From assembly GCA_036946405.1 (NCBI GenBank), contig JAQIJC010000001.1, positions 565,001 to 629,000 on the forward strand: a DNA stretch of 64,000 nt, given 5' to 3'. Positions 26,156 to 35,717 of the stretch are shown here, piece after piece. Below the pieces are notes generated by a model. It had not been told where the DNA came from and did no database searches. It worked only from the letters and a program-made list of their open reading frames with translations. Made by a program: the position numbers and the translations under genes. Position 1 is the stretch's first letter, and each line of letters starts with the position of its first letter. The stretch is from Sphingomonas phyllosphaerae. Its GTDB lineage: Bacteria > Pseudomonadota > Alphaproteobacteria > Sphingomonadales > Sphingomonadaceae.

Positions 26156-26995
26156 ATGACCGTTGCCACGATCACCTCTGCCACCCAGCGGGTTACCTCC
26201 GCGATCCAGCGCGCCGCGCAGCGCACCGGCGTCGACTTCGATTACCTGATGGGTCAGGCGCGGCTGGAGAGCGGGCTCAACGCCAATGCGCGCTCCGGCA
26301 CCTCGTCGGCGAGCGGGCTGTACCAGTTCCTCGACCAGAGCTGGCTGGCGGTCGTCAAACAGCATGGCGCCGAGCATGGCCTCGGCTGGGCCGCGGACAG
26401 CATCCAGAAGTCGGGCGGACGCTACACCGTCGCAGGCGGCAATCGCCAGGCGATCCTGGGTCTGCGCAACAACCCCGAAGTCTCCGCACTGATGGCCGCC
26501 GAACACGCCAGCGACAACAAGAGCGCGATCGAGGCGGTCACCGGACGTGAGGCGACCGGCACCGACCTCTACATGGCGCACTTCCTCGGCATCGGCGGGG
26601 CGCGCACCTTCCTGTCGGCGATGCAGAGCAATCCCGATCGCAGCGCGGCGGCGGTGTTCCCGACCGCGGCGCGCGCGAACCGCAGCGTGTTCTTCGAGCG
26701 CGACGGCTCCGCCCGCTCGCTGTCGGAGGTCTACCAACGCTTCGCCGACAAGCTCGGCAACGGATCGGACGCCGCCGCGACCGCCAAGGCCAACAACCAA
26801 TGGCAGTTCGCGGCGCAGGCGCTCGCCATGGGCGAGGACGCCACCGTCGTCACCGGCACCGGGCAGAGCGCGACCGATGCGCTCGACTGGGCGAAGTCGG
26901 CGCTCGGCCAGCGTGGCAATCAGGCCAGCCTGCTGCGCCCGTCCCCGGACAATGCGCGGCTGGCGTATATGATGCTCGCCGGGCTGGGGCGCTAA
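26156..26995 (+). CDS. Flagellum-associated lytic transglycosylase without signal peptide
   Basis: A 279-residue SLT-type muramidase. MGQARLESGLNANARSGTSS carries the catalytic Glu in the E-S-x-x-N/D context, followed by ASGLYQFLDQSWL. DLYMAHFLGIGGARTFLSAMQ is the typical later motif. The N-terminus MTVATITSATQRVTSAIQRA is not a signal peptide, so export through the flagellar type III path is likely. FlgJ here lacks its muramidase domain, so this enzyme probably opens peptidoglycan for the rod, as SltF does in other alphaproteobacteria. It is followed after 3 bp by flhA. Confidence 0.87.
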   Translation: MTVATITSATQRVTSAIQRAAQRTGVDFDYLMGQARLESGLNANARSGTSSASGLYQFLDQSWLAVVKQHGAEHGLGWAADSIQKSGGRYTVAGGNRQAILGLRNNPEVSALMAAEHASDNKSAIEAVTGREATGTDLYMAHFLGIGGARTFLSAMQSNPDRSAAAVFPTAARANRSVFFERDGSARSLSEVYQRFADKLGNGSDAAATAKANNQWQFAAQALAMGEDATVVTGTGQSATDALDWAKSALGQRGNQASLLRPSPDNARLAYMMLAGLGR

Positions 26996-26998
26996 AAG

Positions 26999-29062
26999 AT
27001 GAAGATCCTCGCCCACGCCCGCCAAGGCGCGCTGCCCGCCGCGATCCTGCTGCTCGTCGTGCTGATGGTCGTGCCGATCCCGGCCTTCCTGCTCGACGTG
27101 TTCTTCATCATGAACATCACGATCAGCCTCGCGGTGCTGATGGTCGCGCTGAATGCCGAGAAGCCGCTCGATTTCTCGTCCTTCCCGACCGTGCTGCTGT
27201 TCGCGACCCTGTTCCGGCTCGGCCTCAACGTCGCCTCGACGCGCATCGTGCTGGTCCACGGCCACACCGGCTCGGCGGCGGCGGGGCATGTCATCGAGGC
27301 GTTCGGATCGTTCGTGATCGGCGGCGACTATGTCGTCGGCCTGTTCGTGTTCGCGATCATCGTCATCATCAACCTGATCGTCGTCACCAAGGGCGCCGGC
27401 CGCGTCTCCGAAGTGTCGGCGCGCTTCACGCTCGACGCGCTGCCCGGCAAGCAGATGGCGATCGACGCCGATCTCAACGCCGGGCTCATCACCCCCGACG
27501 AAGCCAAGAAGCGCCGCGTCGATGTCGCCACCGAGGCCGAATTCTACGGCTCGATGGACGGTTCGTCGAAGTTCGTGAAGGGCGATGCGGTCGCCGGCCT
27601 GCTGATTCTCGCCGCGAACATCGTCGGTGGCCTGATCCTCGGCCCGGTCAGCCATTCGCTGACGATCGCCAAGGCCGCGCAGACCTATACGATGCTCGCG
27701 ATCGGCGACGCGCTGGTCGCGCAGGTGCCGGCGCTGCTGCTCTCGATCGCCGCCGCCGCGATCGTCACCCGCGTGAAATCCGAGAAGGACCTCGCCGGCC
27801 AGATCGGCAGCCAGTTCGGCTCGGCGCGCACCTGGACGCCGGTGGCGGTGATCCTCGTGCTGCTTGGCGTGCTGCCGGGGATGCCGCACTTCGTCATCCT
27901 GCCGCTTGCCGGCGCCGCCGGGTTCGCCGCGTGGAAGCTGCACCAGATCGCCAAGCGCCCCGCGATCGTCGAGACGCCGCCCGCGGTCGAGGCACCCGAT
28001 CCCTCCAAGATCGGCTGGGACGAAGTGTCGGAGACGATGCTCGTCAACCTCGACATCGGCTACGGGCTGGTCCCGCTGGTCGACGAGCGGCGCGGCGCGC
28101 CCTTGATGGGTCGGATCACCGGCGTGCGTCGCCAGCTGTCGAAGGAACTCGGCTTCGTGGTGCCGCAGGTGCGCGTCCGCGACGACATCAACCTGCCGCC
28201 CTACACGTACCGCGTGATGCTGGGCGGAGTGTGCGTCGGCGAGGATCAGGTTTCGCCCGACGAGATGCTGGCGCTCGACACCGGGCAGGGCTTCGGCGAG
28301 CTGATCGGCAAGAAGGCCAAGGACCCGACCTTCGGACTCGACGCGACGTGGATCGCGACCGGCGACGCCGATGTCGCGACCGGCCAGGGCTATCTGGTCG
28401 TCGATTCGGGCACCGTGATCGCGACGCACCTCAACCATGCGCTGGGCGCGAACGCCGGCGACCTGCTGGGCGCGGACGAGGTCCAGTCGCTGCTCGACGA
28501 GTTGAAGGAGCGTGCGCCGCAGCTGGTCGCCGCGCTGGCGCCGCTGCCGCTCACCTCGCTGGCGACCGTGCTCAAGGGGCTGCTGTCCGAAGGCATCCAA
28601 CTGCGCGAGTTCCGCCGCATCGCCGCGGCGATCTCGCTCGCCGCACAGCGCAGCGCCGACCCGGTCGAGATCATCGAACTGATTCGCCCCGAGCTGGGCT
28701 CGCTGATCATCGCCAAGCTGGCCGGCGTGCGCGAGCCGCTGCGCGTGATGACGCTGGAGGGCGGGCTGGAGCAATTGCTCGGCCAGGCCGCGCGGCAGGA
28801 TCCCGGCCGGCACGTCATCGAACCCGAACTCGGCCGTCGCATCGTCGACGCGCTGCAAGCCGCGGCCCAGCCGCTCATCGCGGAAGCGAAGCCGTTCGCG
28901 CTGGTCGTCCAGCCCGCGATCCGCGTCGCGATCCGCAAACTCGTCCGCACCGTTCTACCGGATACGCCCGTCATGAGCTTCTTCGAAGTCCCCGAGGACA
29001 AGGCCGTCGAGGTCGTCGCGATCATCGGCAACCAGCCGCAGCAGCAGGCGCTGGCGGCATGA
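26999..29062 (+). CDS. flhA: Flagellar export gate protein FlhA
   Basis: A 687-residue export-gate component. The N-terminal half has about eight membrane helices, with VPIPAFLLDVFFIMNITISL and the FHIPEP-family cytoplasmic loop ARFTLDALPGKQMAIDADLNAGLI. The C-terminal half is the soluble docking domain. The length is normal. No flhF or flhG follows; fliA overlaps its stop codon instead. Confidence 0.97.
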   Translation: MKILAHARQGALPAAILLLVVLMVVPIPAFLLDVFFIMNITISLAVLMVALNAEKPLDFSSFPTVLLFATLFRLGLNVASTRIVLVHGHTGSAAAGHVIEAFGSFVIGGDYVVGLFVFAIIVIINLIVVTKGAGRVSEVSARFTLDALPGKQMAIDADLNAGLITPDEAKKRRVDVATEAEFYGSMDGSSKFVKGDAVAGLLILAANIVGGLILGPVSHSLTIAKAAQTYTMLAIGDALVAQVPALLLSIAAAAIVTRVKSEKDLAGQIGSQFGSARTWTPVAVILVLLGVLPGMPHFVILPLAGAAGFAAWKLHQIAKRPAIVETPPAVEAPDPSKIGWDEVSETMLVNLDIGYGLVPLVDERRGAPLMGRITGVRRQLSKELGFVVPQVRVRDDINLPPYTYRVMLGGVCVGEDQVSPDEMLALDTGQGFGELIGKKAKDPTFGLDATWIATGDADVATGQGYLVVDSGTVIATHLNHALGANAGDLLGADEVQSLLDELKERAPQLVAALAPLPLTSLATVLKGLLSEGIQLREFRRIAAAISLAAQRSADPVEIIELIRPELGSLIIAKLAGVREPLRVMTLEGGLEQLLGQAARQDPGRHVIEPELGRRIVDALQAAAQPLIAEAKPFALVVQPAIRVAIRKLVRTVLPDTPVMSFFEVPEDKAVEVVAIIGNQPQQQALAA

Positions 29063-29832
29063 GCGCCGAACCGATGCCGCAGGCGTTCGCTGCCGCCCAG
29101 CCCGTCGCGCTGCCGCTGGACGGCGCGCCGCTCACCTATAAGCCGCGCCCCCGCGCGCGTGACGAGAATGCGCTGGTCCGCGAGCATCTGCCGCTGGTCC
29201 GCCGGCTGGCGTGGCACGTCCACGGCAGCGTCTCGACCGCGATCGAGGTCGAGGATCTGGTGCAGGTCGGGCTGGTCGCGCTGGTCGAGGCGGTCGCGAC
29301 GTTCGAGGATCGCGGGCAGGTGACGCTCAGGCAATATCTGGTCACGCGGCTGCGCGGGGCGATGATCGACGAGCTGCGTCGCCACGCCGCGATGACGCGC
29401 GGCGCGATCCGGCGGAAGCGCGAATATACGCGCGCAGTCAATCAGCTGAGCCACGAATATGGTCGCGCGCCAACCGAGCGCGAGCTGGCGACGCGGCTGG
29501 AGGTGACGCCTGAGAAGCTGCGTACCGAATATGCCGCCGCCGAGGCGGTGAAGTATGAATCGATCGACGAGGTCTATGCCGACGACCAGCCGTGGTTCGC
29601 CAGCAACGAACCCGACGCGTTCGAGCAGCTCTCCGAAACGCAGACCCGCGAGCGGTTGATCACCGCGATCTCGGCGTTGCCCGAGCGCGAGCAGCTGGTG
29701 ATCCAGCTCTATCACGTCGAGGAACTGAACCTCGAGGAGATCGGGCAGGTGCTTGGGATCGGTGCGGCGCGCGTCTGCCAGATCAAGAGCGCCGCGCACG
29801 CCAAGCTGAAGAAGGCGATGACGCAGCGCTGA
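29059..29832 (+). CDS. fliA: Flagellar sigma factor FliA (sigma-28)
   Basis: A 257-residue sigma factor. Region 2 is LVREHLPLVRRLAWHVHGSV, then EVEDLVQVGLVALVEAVATF and LRGAMIDELRR. Region 3 is INQLSHEYGRAPTERELATRL-like (NQLSHEYGRAPTERELATRL here). Region 4 ends LPEREQLVIQLYHVEELNLEEIGQVLGI and VCQIKSAAHAKLKK. The ATG overlaps the flhA stop (ATGA). Its own expression would be driven by the sigma-54 promoter at 26129. It is opposed by FlgM. Confidence 0.95.
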   Translation: MSAEPMPQAFAAAQPVALPLDGAPLTYKPRPRARDENALVREHLPLVRRLAWHVHGSVSTAIEVEDLVQVGLVALVEAVATFEDRGQVTLRQYLVTRLRGAMIDELRRHAAMTRGAIRRKREYTRAVNQLSHEYGRAPTERELATRLEVTPEKLRTEYAAAEAVKYESIDEVYADDQPWFASNEPDAFEQLSETQTRERLITAISALPEREQLVIQLYHVEELNLEEIGQVLGIGAARVCQIKSAAHAKLKKAMTQR

Positions 29833-29889
29833 GGGATGCGACCTTCGCCGGTGGCCGTGCGTTGGTGCGGCGATCAGGAGGAGGAAGCG

Positions 29890-30024
29890 ATGACCGAACC
29901 CCGCAGCCACCCGGCGCTCAGCGAAGACCAGCGCGATCCCGACGGCACCAATGCGCCGGACGATCTTCCCGCCGGCGAGCCGGACGACAATCCCGACGAT
30001 CTGACGGTGTCGGACGAAGAGTGA
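29890..30024 (+). CDS. Small acidic hypothetical protein (44 aa)
   Basis: MTEPRSHPALSEDQRDPDGT continues with an Asp/Pro-rich tail ending DDLTVSDEE. CAGGAGGAGGAAGCG directly before the ATG is a very strong ribosome site, and a rho-independent terminator follows 6 bp after the stop, so it is likely a real gene. I recognise no family. It ends the flhA-fliA transcript. Confidence 0.6.
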   Translation: MTEPRSHPALSEDQRDPDGTNAPDDLPAGEPDDNPDDLTVSDEE

Positions 30025-30030
30025 CACAAT

Positions 30031-30066
30031 AACCCCGGTGGCCGGATGCGGCCGCCGGGGTTTTTG
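30031..30066 (+). terminator. Rho-independent terminator after the fliA transcript
   Basis: AACCCCGGTGGCCG pairs with CGGCCGCCGGGGTT, including one G-T pair, and TTTTTG follows. This is a classical terminator. Confidence 0.9.
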
Positions 30067-30114
30067 TTTGCGGGCTGGTGATGGGTGGGATCGAGCCGAG
30101 CCTCCCCAAACGCC

Positions 30115-30240
30115 GTCGCCCCTGCGCAGGCAGGGGCCTATCTCTGCTTAGTCTTGCGCGACGCGACACAGGCGATGATGTGCCTATGTCTGGCCGCTCG
30201 GCTGGACGATACAGCCATGGGCCCCTGCCTGCGCGACGGC
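30115..30240. repeat. REPIN-like repeat, family E (copy 2, right arm shortened)
   Basis: The left arm is GTCGCCCCTGCGCAGGCAGG, then GGCCTAT. The right arm reads CATGGGCCCCTGCCTGCGC and jumps straight to GACGGC, missing the AGGGGC seen in the other copies, a 6-nt deletion that removes part of the right terminal repeat. Confidence 0.85.
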
Positions 30241-30433
30241 GTGTGGGGTTAACCCCTGCGGCGGCTTCCCTGACCTTCCCGGCAGCCGAGCCGTTTACCC
30301 GCACTGCGCTGCCCCGTCGCCGGAGGGCTGAGCCGCTATCCCATGAGGCTCGAACGCCGCGACGTAGCGGGGTATCGGGTCGAGACCGGCACGACGAGGC
30401 AACCGAGGGTCGCGGCCGTCTCCTTCATCCACC

Positions 30434-30563
30434 GTCGCTCCTGCGCAGGCAGGAGCCTATGACGGCATCGTATCTCGCGACGCCGACACGTTAATCGGCG
30501 CGCCTGTGTCATGCCGCTCGCCCGGGCGAGACAGACATGGGCCCCCGCCTGCGCAGGGGCGAC
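30434..30563. repeat. REPIN-like repeat, family E (copy 3)
   Basis: The left arm is GTCGCTCCTGCGCAGGCAGG, then AGCC. The C-to-T change in GCTCCTG is matched by G-to-A in CAGGAGC, so the arm still folds by itself. The right arm is GGGCCCCCGCCTGCGCAGGG. It lies just downstream of the fliC terminator. Confidence 0.85.
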
Positions 30564-30594
30564 GGCGCTTGGGTCGAGCCCCGCCCCCAGACAG

Positions 30595-30630
30595 CGAAAA
30601 CCCCCGCCAGCCATCCGGCTGACGGGGGTC
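30595..30630 (-). terminator. Rho-independent terminator of fliC
   Basis: On the minus strand, CCCCCGTCAGCC-GGAT-GGCTGGCGGGGG is followed by TTTTCG. It lies about 60 bp downstream of the fliC stop. Confidence 0.9.
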
Positions 30631-30692
30631 CTCTGGTCCGGCACCGGCCCCGCTCTGATCGGGGGCGAGAGGCCGGTGGTCGGCTGCCGGAC

Positions 30693-32066
30693 TTAGCCGA
30701 GCAGCTTCATCACGCCCTGCTGCGACTGGTTGGCCTGCGCCAGCATCGCGGTCGAGGCCTGGCCGAGGATCTGCGCCTTGGCGAGCGCGGTCGTCTCGGT
30801 CGAGAAGTCGGCGTCCTCGATGCGGCTCTTCGCGTCCGACAGGTTGGTCGCGGTGGTGGTCAGGTTGTTGACCGTCGATTCCAGCCGGTTCTGCGCCGCA
30901 CCCATCGTGCCGCGAGCCGACGAGATCTTGTCGAGCGCGCCGTCGATCACCGACATCGCCGCCGATGCGCCGGTCTGCGACGAGATCGAGATCGCCGAGG
31001 TGCTGGCCGCCGTCAGGCCGGCGTCTGCCACCGCGGTGCCCGAGATCGTCAGCGCGGTGCCCGACGCCGCTTCGATCGACACGTTGCCGCGCACCGTCAC
31101 GGCGGTCGCACCGGTCGTCACCGCGTTGTTCAAGCCGTCCTTGGCACCCGACAGGATGCTGTTGGTGTCGGTCAGCGCGATGTTGCTGCCGTCGCTGCTG
31201 GTCAGGACCAGCTTGCCCGTCGTGTCGGTGGTGGCGGCGATCTTGTTGCCCGAGACACCCGCCAGCGTGCTGTTGATCTTGGCGGCGACCGACGCAGCGT
31301 CCTTCTCGTTGTCGGTCATCGTGACGGTGGTCGACCCGATGACCAGCGTGTTGCCGGTGGTCGGCGTGCCGACGCTGGCGGTGACGCTGTTCTTGGCGGT
31401 GGCGGTGACGTTCGAAACCGCGGAGTTGATGGCGGTGGCGATCTTGCTGGCGTCCTTGTCGCCGGCAACCACTGCGCCGATATCCTGGCCGTTGACGACC
31501 ACGCCACCCGCAGCGATCGCCGTCGCGGTGACCGCCGTACCCTTGACCGCCGCCGTCAGGCCCAGCGTCGAGGCGCGGGTGTCGGTCAGCGACATGCTGA
31601 TGTTCTGGTTGGCGTTGATGCCGGTCTGCAGCTTGACCGAGGTGGAACTGCCGTCGAGCAGGTTGACGCCGTTGAACGAGGTCGTCTTGGCGACGTTGTT
31701 CACTTCGGCGGTGAGCTGGGTCATTTCCGACTGGAGCGCGGTGCGATCCGAGTCCTGCAGCGTGCCGTTGGCCGACTGGGTGGCCAGTTCCTTCATGCGG
31801 GTCAGCATGTTGGTGACTTCGCCCATCGCGCCTTCGGCGGTCTGCGCCAGGCTGATGCCGTCGTTGGCGTTGCGGACGGCCATCGCCATCGCCTTGGTCT
31901 GGCTGGTCATGCGGTTGGCGATCGCGAGGCCGGCGGCGTCGTCCTTCGCCGAGTTGATGCGCTTGCCGGTCGACAGACGCTCCATCGAGGTCGCCAGCGA
32001 CTTGCTCGCAGCGGTCGAAGCGTTGGTGGCGCGCATCGCCGAGGTGTTGGTGTTGATCACGGTCAT
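30693..32066 (-). CDS. fliC: Flagellin FliC
   Basis: The only flagellin gene in the window, 457 residues. The D0/D1 N-terminus contains [40 protein letters not shown] and [11 protein letters not shown]. The C-terminus ends [20 protein letters not shown], then [16 protein letters not shown]. The Thr/Ala/Val-rich centre (about 165-330) is the surface-exposed variable part. It is transcribed alone from a sigma-28 promoter and ends at a strong terminator. FliS (48895) is the probable chaperone. Confidence 0.97.
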   Translation of the reverse strand: MTVINTNTSAMRATNASTAASKSLATSMERLSTGKRINSAKDDAAGLAIANRMTSQTKAMAMAVRNANDGISLAQTAEGAMGEVTNMLTRMKELATQSANGTLQDSDRTALQSEMTQLTAEVNNVAKTTSFNGVNLLDGSSTSVKLQTGINANQNISMSLTDTRASTLGLTAAVKGTAVTATAIAAGGVVVNGQDIGAVVAGDKDASKIATAINSAVSNVTATAKNSVTASVGTPTTGNTLVIGSTTVTMTDNEKDAASVAAKINSTLAGVSGNKIAATTDTTGKLVLTSSDGSNIALTDTNSILSGAKDGLNNAVTTGATAVTVRGNVSIEAASGTALTISGTAVADAGLTAASTSAISISSQTGASAAMSVIDGALDKISSARGTMGAAQNRLESTVNNLTTTATNLSDAKSRIEDADFSTETTALAKAQILGQASTAMLAQANQSQQGVMKLLG

Positions 32067-32135
32067 GGGAATATCTCCATCTACCGGCCCGTCCCGCCGC
32101 CCCCGAATGAGCAGGTGGCCGTGCCGTCACCGCAT

Positions 32136-32162
32136 CAAACGGCTGCCCGCGGCGGACCTTTA
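32136..32162 (-). promoter_or_regulatory. Sigma-28 (FliA) promoter of fliC
   Basis: The minus strand reads TAAA (32162-32159), 15 nt, then GCCGTTTG (32143-32136). The predicted start near 32129 leaves a leader of about 60 nt before the fliC ATG at 32066. It shares TAAA-N15-GYCGTTTN with the flgM and fliD promoters. Confidence 0.88.
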
Positions 32163-32266
32163 GCGCTTTTCGCCAGGAATTTTCGCGGTCGGCGTCCGCG
32201 GGATTCTCCCCACTTCCCCTCTGTGTACGCGCGCGCGGGCGCTCCCCGCGCCCGGAAAAAACCTGC

Positions 32267-32288
32267 CGGCAACGCGGCAAACTATACT
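32267..32288 (+). promoter_or_regulatory. CGGCAA pair and TATACT box before the sigma-54 activator gene
   Basis: Two CGGCAA half-sites at 32267 and 32275, 8 nt apart, run directly into TATACT at 32283, a plausible sigma-70 -10. No good -35 is visible. The half-sites match those clustered at 23389-23427, so binding here could repress the activator's own gene. The regulatory reading is inferred. Confidence 0.35.
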
Positions 32289-32345
32289 GCGCGTTAACCA
32301 CCGTAGCCGCATCACACTCGCACTGATTCGAGGGAATTTCTCGCC

Positions 32346-33613
<1,268 letters not shown>

Positions 33614-33617
<4 letters not shown>

Positions 33618-33976
33618 GCGCGATCGGAGGCGTCGGCGGTGTCGACCGGGTGATGGCGCTGCGCGCGCAGATCCTGGAACGCAACGCCGCCCTGAACCGC
33701 ACCAGCGGCGCGGCGTCGGCCGCCCCTGCCCCGGCGGCGGGCGGCGCGGCGAACGCGACCAGCTTCGCCGATACGATGCAGTCGGCGATCGCCAAGGTGA
33801 ACGACGGCCAGCAGAAGGCGTCGGCGTTGTCCGAGCAGTACGAACGCGGCGAGACCGTCGACATCGCCAAGGTGATGCTCGCGCGTCAGGAAGCGTCGGT
33901 CGGCTTCGAGGCCACCTTGCAGGTCCGCAACAAGATCCTGTCCGCGTACAAGGACATCATGAGCATGCCGGTCTGA
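33614..33976 (+). CDS. fliE: Flagellar MS ring-rod junction protein FliE
   Basis: A 120-residue adaptor between FliF and the rod. The C-terminal FADTMQSAIAKVNDGQQKAS, then VDIAKVMLARQEASVGFEATLQVRNKILSAYKDIMSM, is diagnostic. The N-terminal part is Ala-rich. The start overlaps the activator stop (ATGA), and fliF starts 1 bp after its stop. Confidence 0.93.
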
Positions 33977-33977
33977 T

Positions 33978-35717
33978 ATGAGCAACGCTCTCGCCCCCAA
34001 TCCGCAGAACCCGGTGCCGGTCACGCTGGTCCCCGAGAAGTTCGCCAATCCGCTGCGCCAGATCCAGGGCGTGATGGCGCAGCCCGCAGTGCGGCGTGCC
34101 GGTCCGATGGCGTTGATGGTCGGGCTGATCGGCGCGGCCGGGCTCGCCTGGTCGGCGCTGTCGACCCCGCCGCAGAAGACGTTGTTCTCGGGGCTGCCCG
34201 ATTCGGACAAGGCCGCGGTCACCACCGCGCTGTCGGCCGCGAACATTCCCAGCCATATCGACGATTCGGCGGGGACGCTGACCGTCAACGAAGAGGATTA
34301 TTCCAAGGCGCGGCTGCTGCTCGCCGGGCAGGGCCTGCCCAAGGCGGCACCGGGTGGTTACGCGATCCTCGACGAGCTGCCGATGGGCGTCAGCCGCGCG
34401 GTCGAGGGCGAACGCCTGCGCCAGGCGCGCGAAACCGAGCTGGCGCGCTCGATCCAGGAGATCGATGCGGTCGCCGAGGCGCGCGTCCATCTCGCGATGC
34501 CAGAGGCGAGCGTGTTCGTGCGCGACAATGCCGCGCCGTCGGCGTCGGTGGTCGTCAAGCTGCAGGGTGGCCGCTCGCTGAGCGACGCGCAGGTCCAGTC
34601 GATCGTCAACCTCGTCGCCTCGTCGGTGCCGGGGCTGAAGCCCGACGCCGTGACGATCGTCGACCAGATGGGCGGGCTGCTCACCAAGTCGGGGGACGGC
34701 CCCGACAGCGCCAACGACAAGCGCATCGAATTCCAGCGCCGCGTCGAGGACAAATATCGCCAGCAGCTGATCCAGCTGCTCACGCCCTTGGTCGGCGCGG
34801 GCAATTTCACCGCCGAGGTGCAGGCCGACGTCAATCTCGACGAGACCAGCGCGACGCGCGAAAGCTACGACAAGGAAGGCCGGCTGCGCGCCGAGACCGG
34901 CAATTGGACGGGCAACATGGCACCGGGTCAGGCCCCCGGCGGCATTCCCGGTGCGCTGAGCAACACCCCGCCGCCCGCGTCGCAGCTGTCGACGCCGCAA
35001 CCCGCGACCGGCAATCCCGGCACGCCCGCCGCCACGCCGACCGCCGGCGGCCCCGCGCCCGATCCGGCCAAGCAGACCGACGCGTTCCAGCGCGCCTACG
35101 ACCTGAACAAGGAAGTCTCGGTCACGCGCGCGGCGCCGGGCAATATCAAGCGGCTGTCGGTCGCGGTGCTGTTGCGCGATCCCGAGAAGACCAAGCGCAC
35201 CGCGATGGAGATCCAGCAGATCAACGATCTGGTGAAGAGCGCGGTCGGCTTCGACCAGACGCGCAACGACAACGTCACGGTCATCAGCCGCAAGTTCGCC
35301 GACGCCAGCACCGACGCCAGCGCCGCACCGAAATGGTACGACAATGCACTGGTGCCGATGCTCGCGCGCAACCTGACCGCGCTCGTCATCGCGTTGCTGG
35401 TGCTGCTGCTCGGCGTGCGTCCGATCGCCAAGGCGCTGATGAAGAAGCGCGAGGATGCCACGTCGCCCAAGGAAGCCGCCGCGATCGCCGATGGCACGCG
35501 GGGCCAGGGTGCGGGATCGAACGGCGGATCGGGCGAGGACGGCCTCGACGCCGACGGCGAGCAGATCGCGGTCCACTCGCCGGTCAGCCTCGACCAGATC
35601 GAGACCAGCCAGAGCTACGAGGAACGGATCGACGCGGTGCGCGGCTTCACGCGCGACAATCCGGCGCGCGCGGCGCTGGCGGTGCGTGACATGCTCGTCG
35701 CGGACGCCAAGCCGTGA
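33978..35717 (+). CDS. fliF: Flagellar MS-ring protein FliF
   Basis: A 579-residue ring protein in the inner membrane. The first helix MALMVGLIGAAGLAWSAL is followed by KTLFSGLPDSDKAAVTTALS and the secretin-like LRQARETELARSIQEIDAVAEARVHLAMPE. The second helix, LTALVIALLVLLLGVRPIAKAL, precedes the cytoplasmic FliG-binding tail QSYEERIDAVRGFTRDNPARA. An Ala/Pro/Gly-rich insert lies at about 320-365. Confidence 0.96.
   Translation: MSNALAPNPQNPVPVTLVPEKFANPLRQIQGVMAQPAVRRAGPMALMVGLIGAAGLAWSALSTPPQKTLFSGLPDSDKAAVTTALSAANIPSHIDDSAGTLTVNEEDYSKARLLLAGQGLPKAAPGGYAILDELPMGVSRAVEGERLRQARETELARSIQEIDAVAEARVHLAMPEASVFVRDNAAPSASVVVKLQGGRSLSDAQVQSIVNLVASSVPGLKPDAVTIVDQMGGLLTKSGDGPDSANDKRIEFQRRVEDKYRQQLIQLLTPLVGAGNFTAEVQADVNLDETSATRESYDKEGRLRAETGNWTGNMAPGQAPGGIPGALSNTPPPASQLSTPQPATGNPGTPAATPTAGGPAPDPAKQTDAFQRAYDLNKEVSVTRAAPGNIKRLSVAVLLRDPEKTKRTAMEIQQINDLVKSAVGFDQTRNDNVTVISRKFADASTDASAAPKWYDNALVPMLARNLTALVIALLVLLLGVRPIAKALMKKREDATSPKEAAAIADGTRGQGAGSNGGSGEDGLDADGEQIAVHSPVSLDQIETSQSYEERIDAVRGFTRDNPARAALAVRDMLVADAKP

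Larger units (their letters stand above)
30067..30692. other. Repeat-containing gap between the fliA transcript and fliC
   Basis: No gene is supported. The stretch contains two family E repeats (30115-30240 and 30434-30563) and the fliC terminator (30595-30630). Short open frames cross the repeats and have no family features. Confidence 0.7.

Noticed and set aside
25994..28858. A 954-codon open frame antisense to the transglycosylase and flhA genes
   Set aside because: Its product is a run of Arg, Asp, Gln, Val and His without any domain, as expected from the third-position GC bias of flhA read on the other strand. FlhA itself is unambiguous.
30457..32301. A 614-codon frame on the same strand as fliC in another phase
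   Set aside because: It encodes only low-complexity Arg/Gln/Asp/His text, while the fliC frame gives a complete flagellin with both conserved ends.
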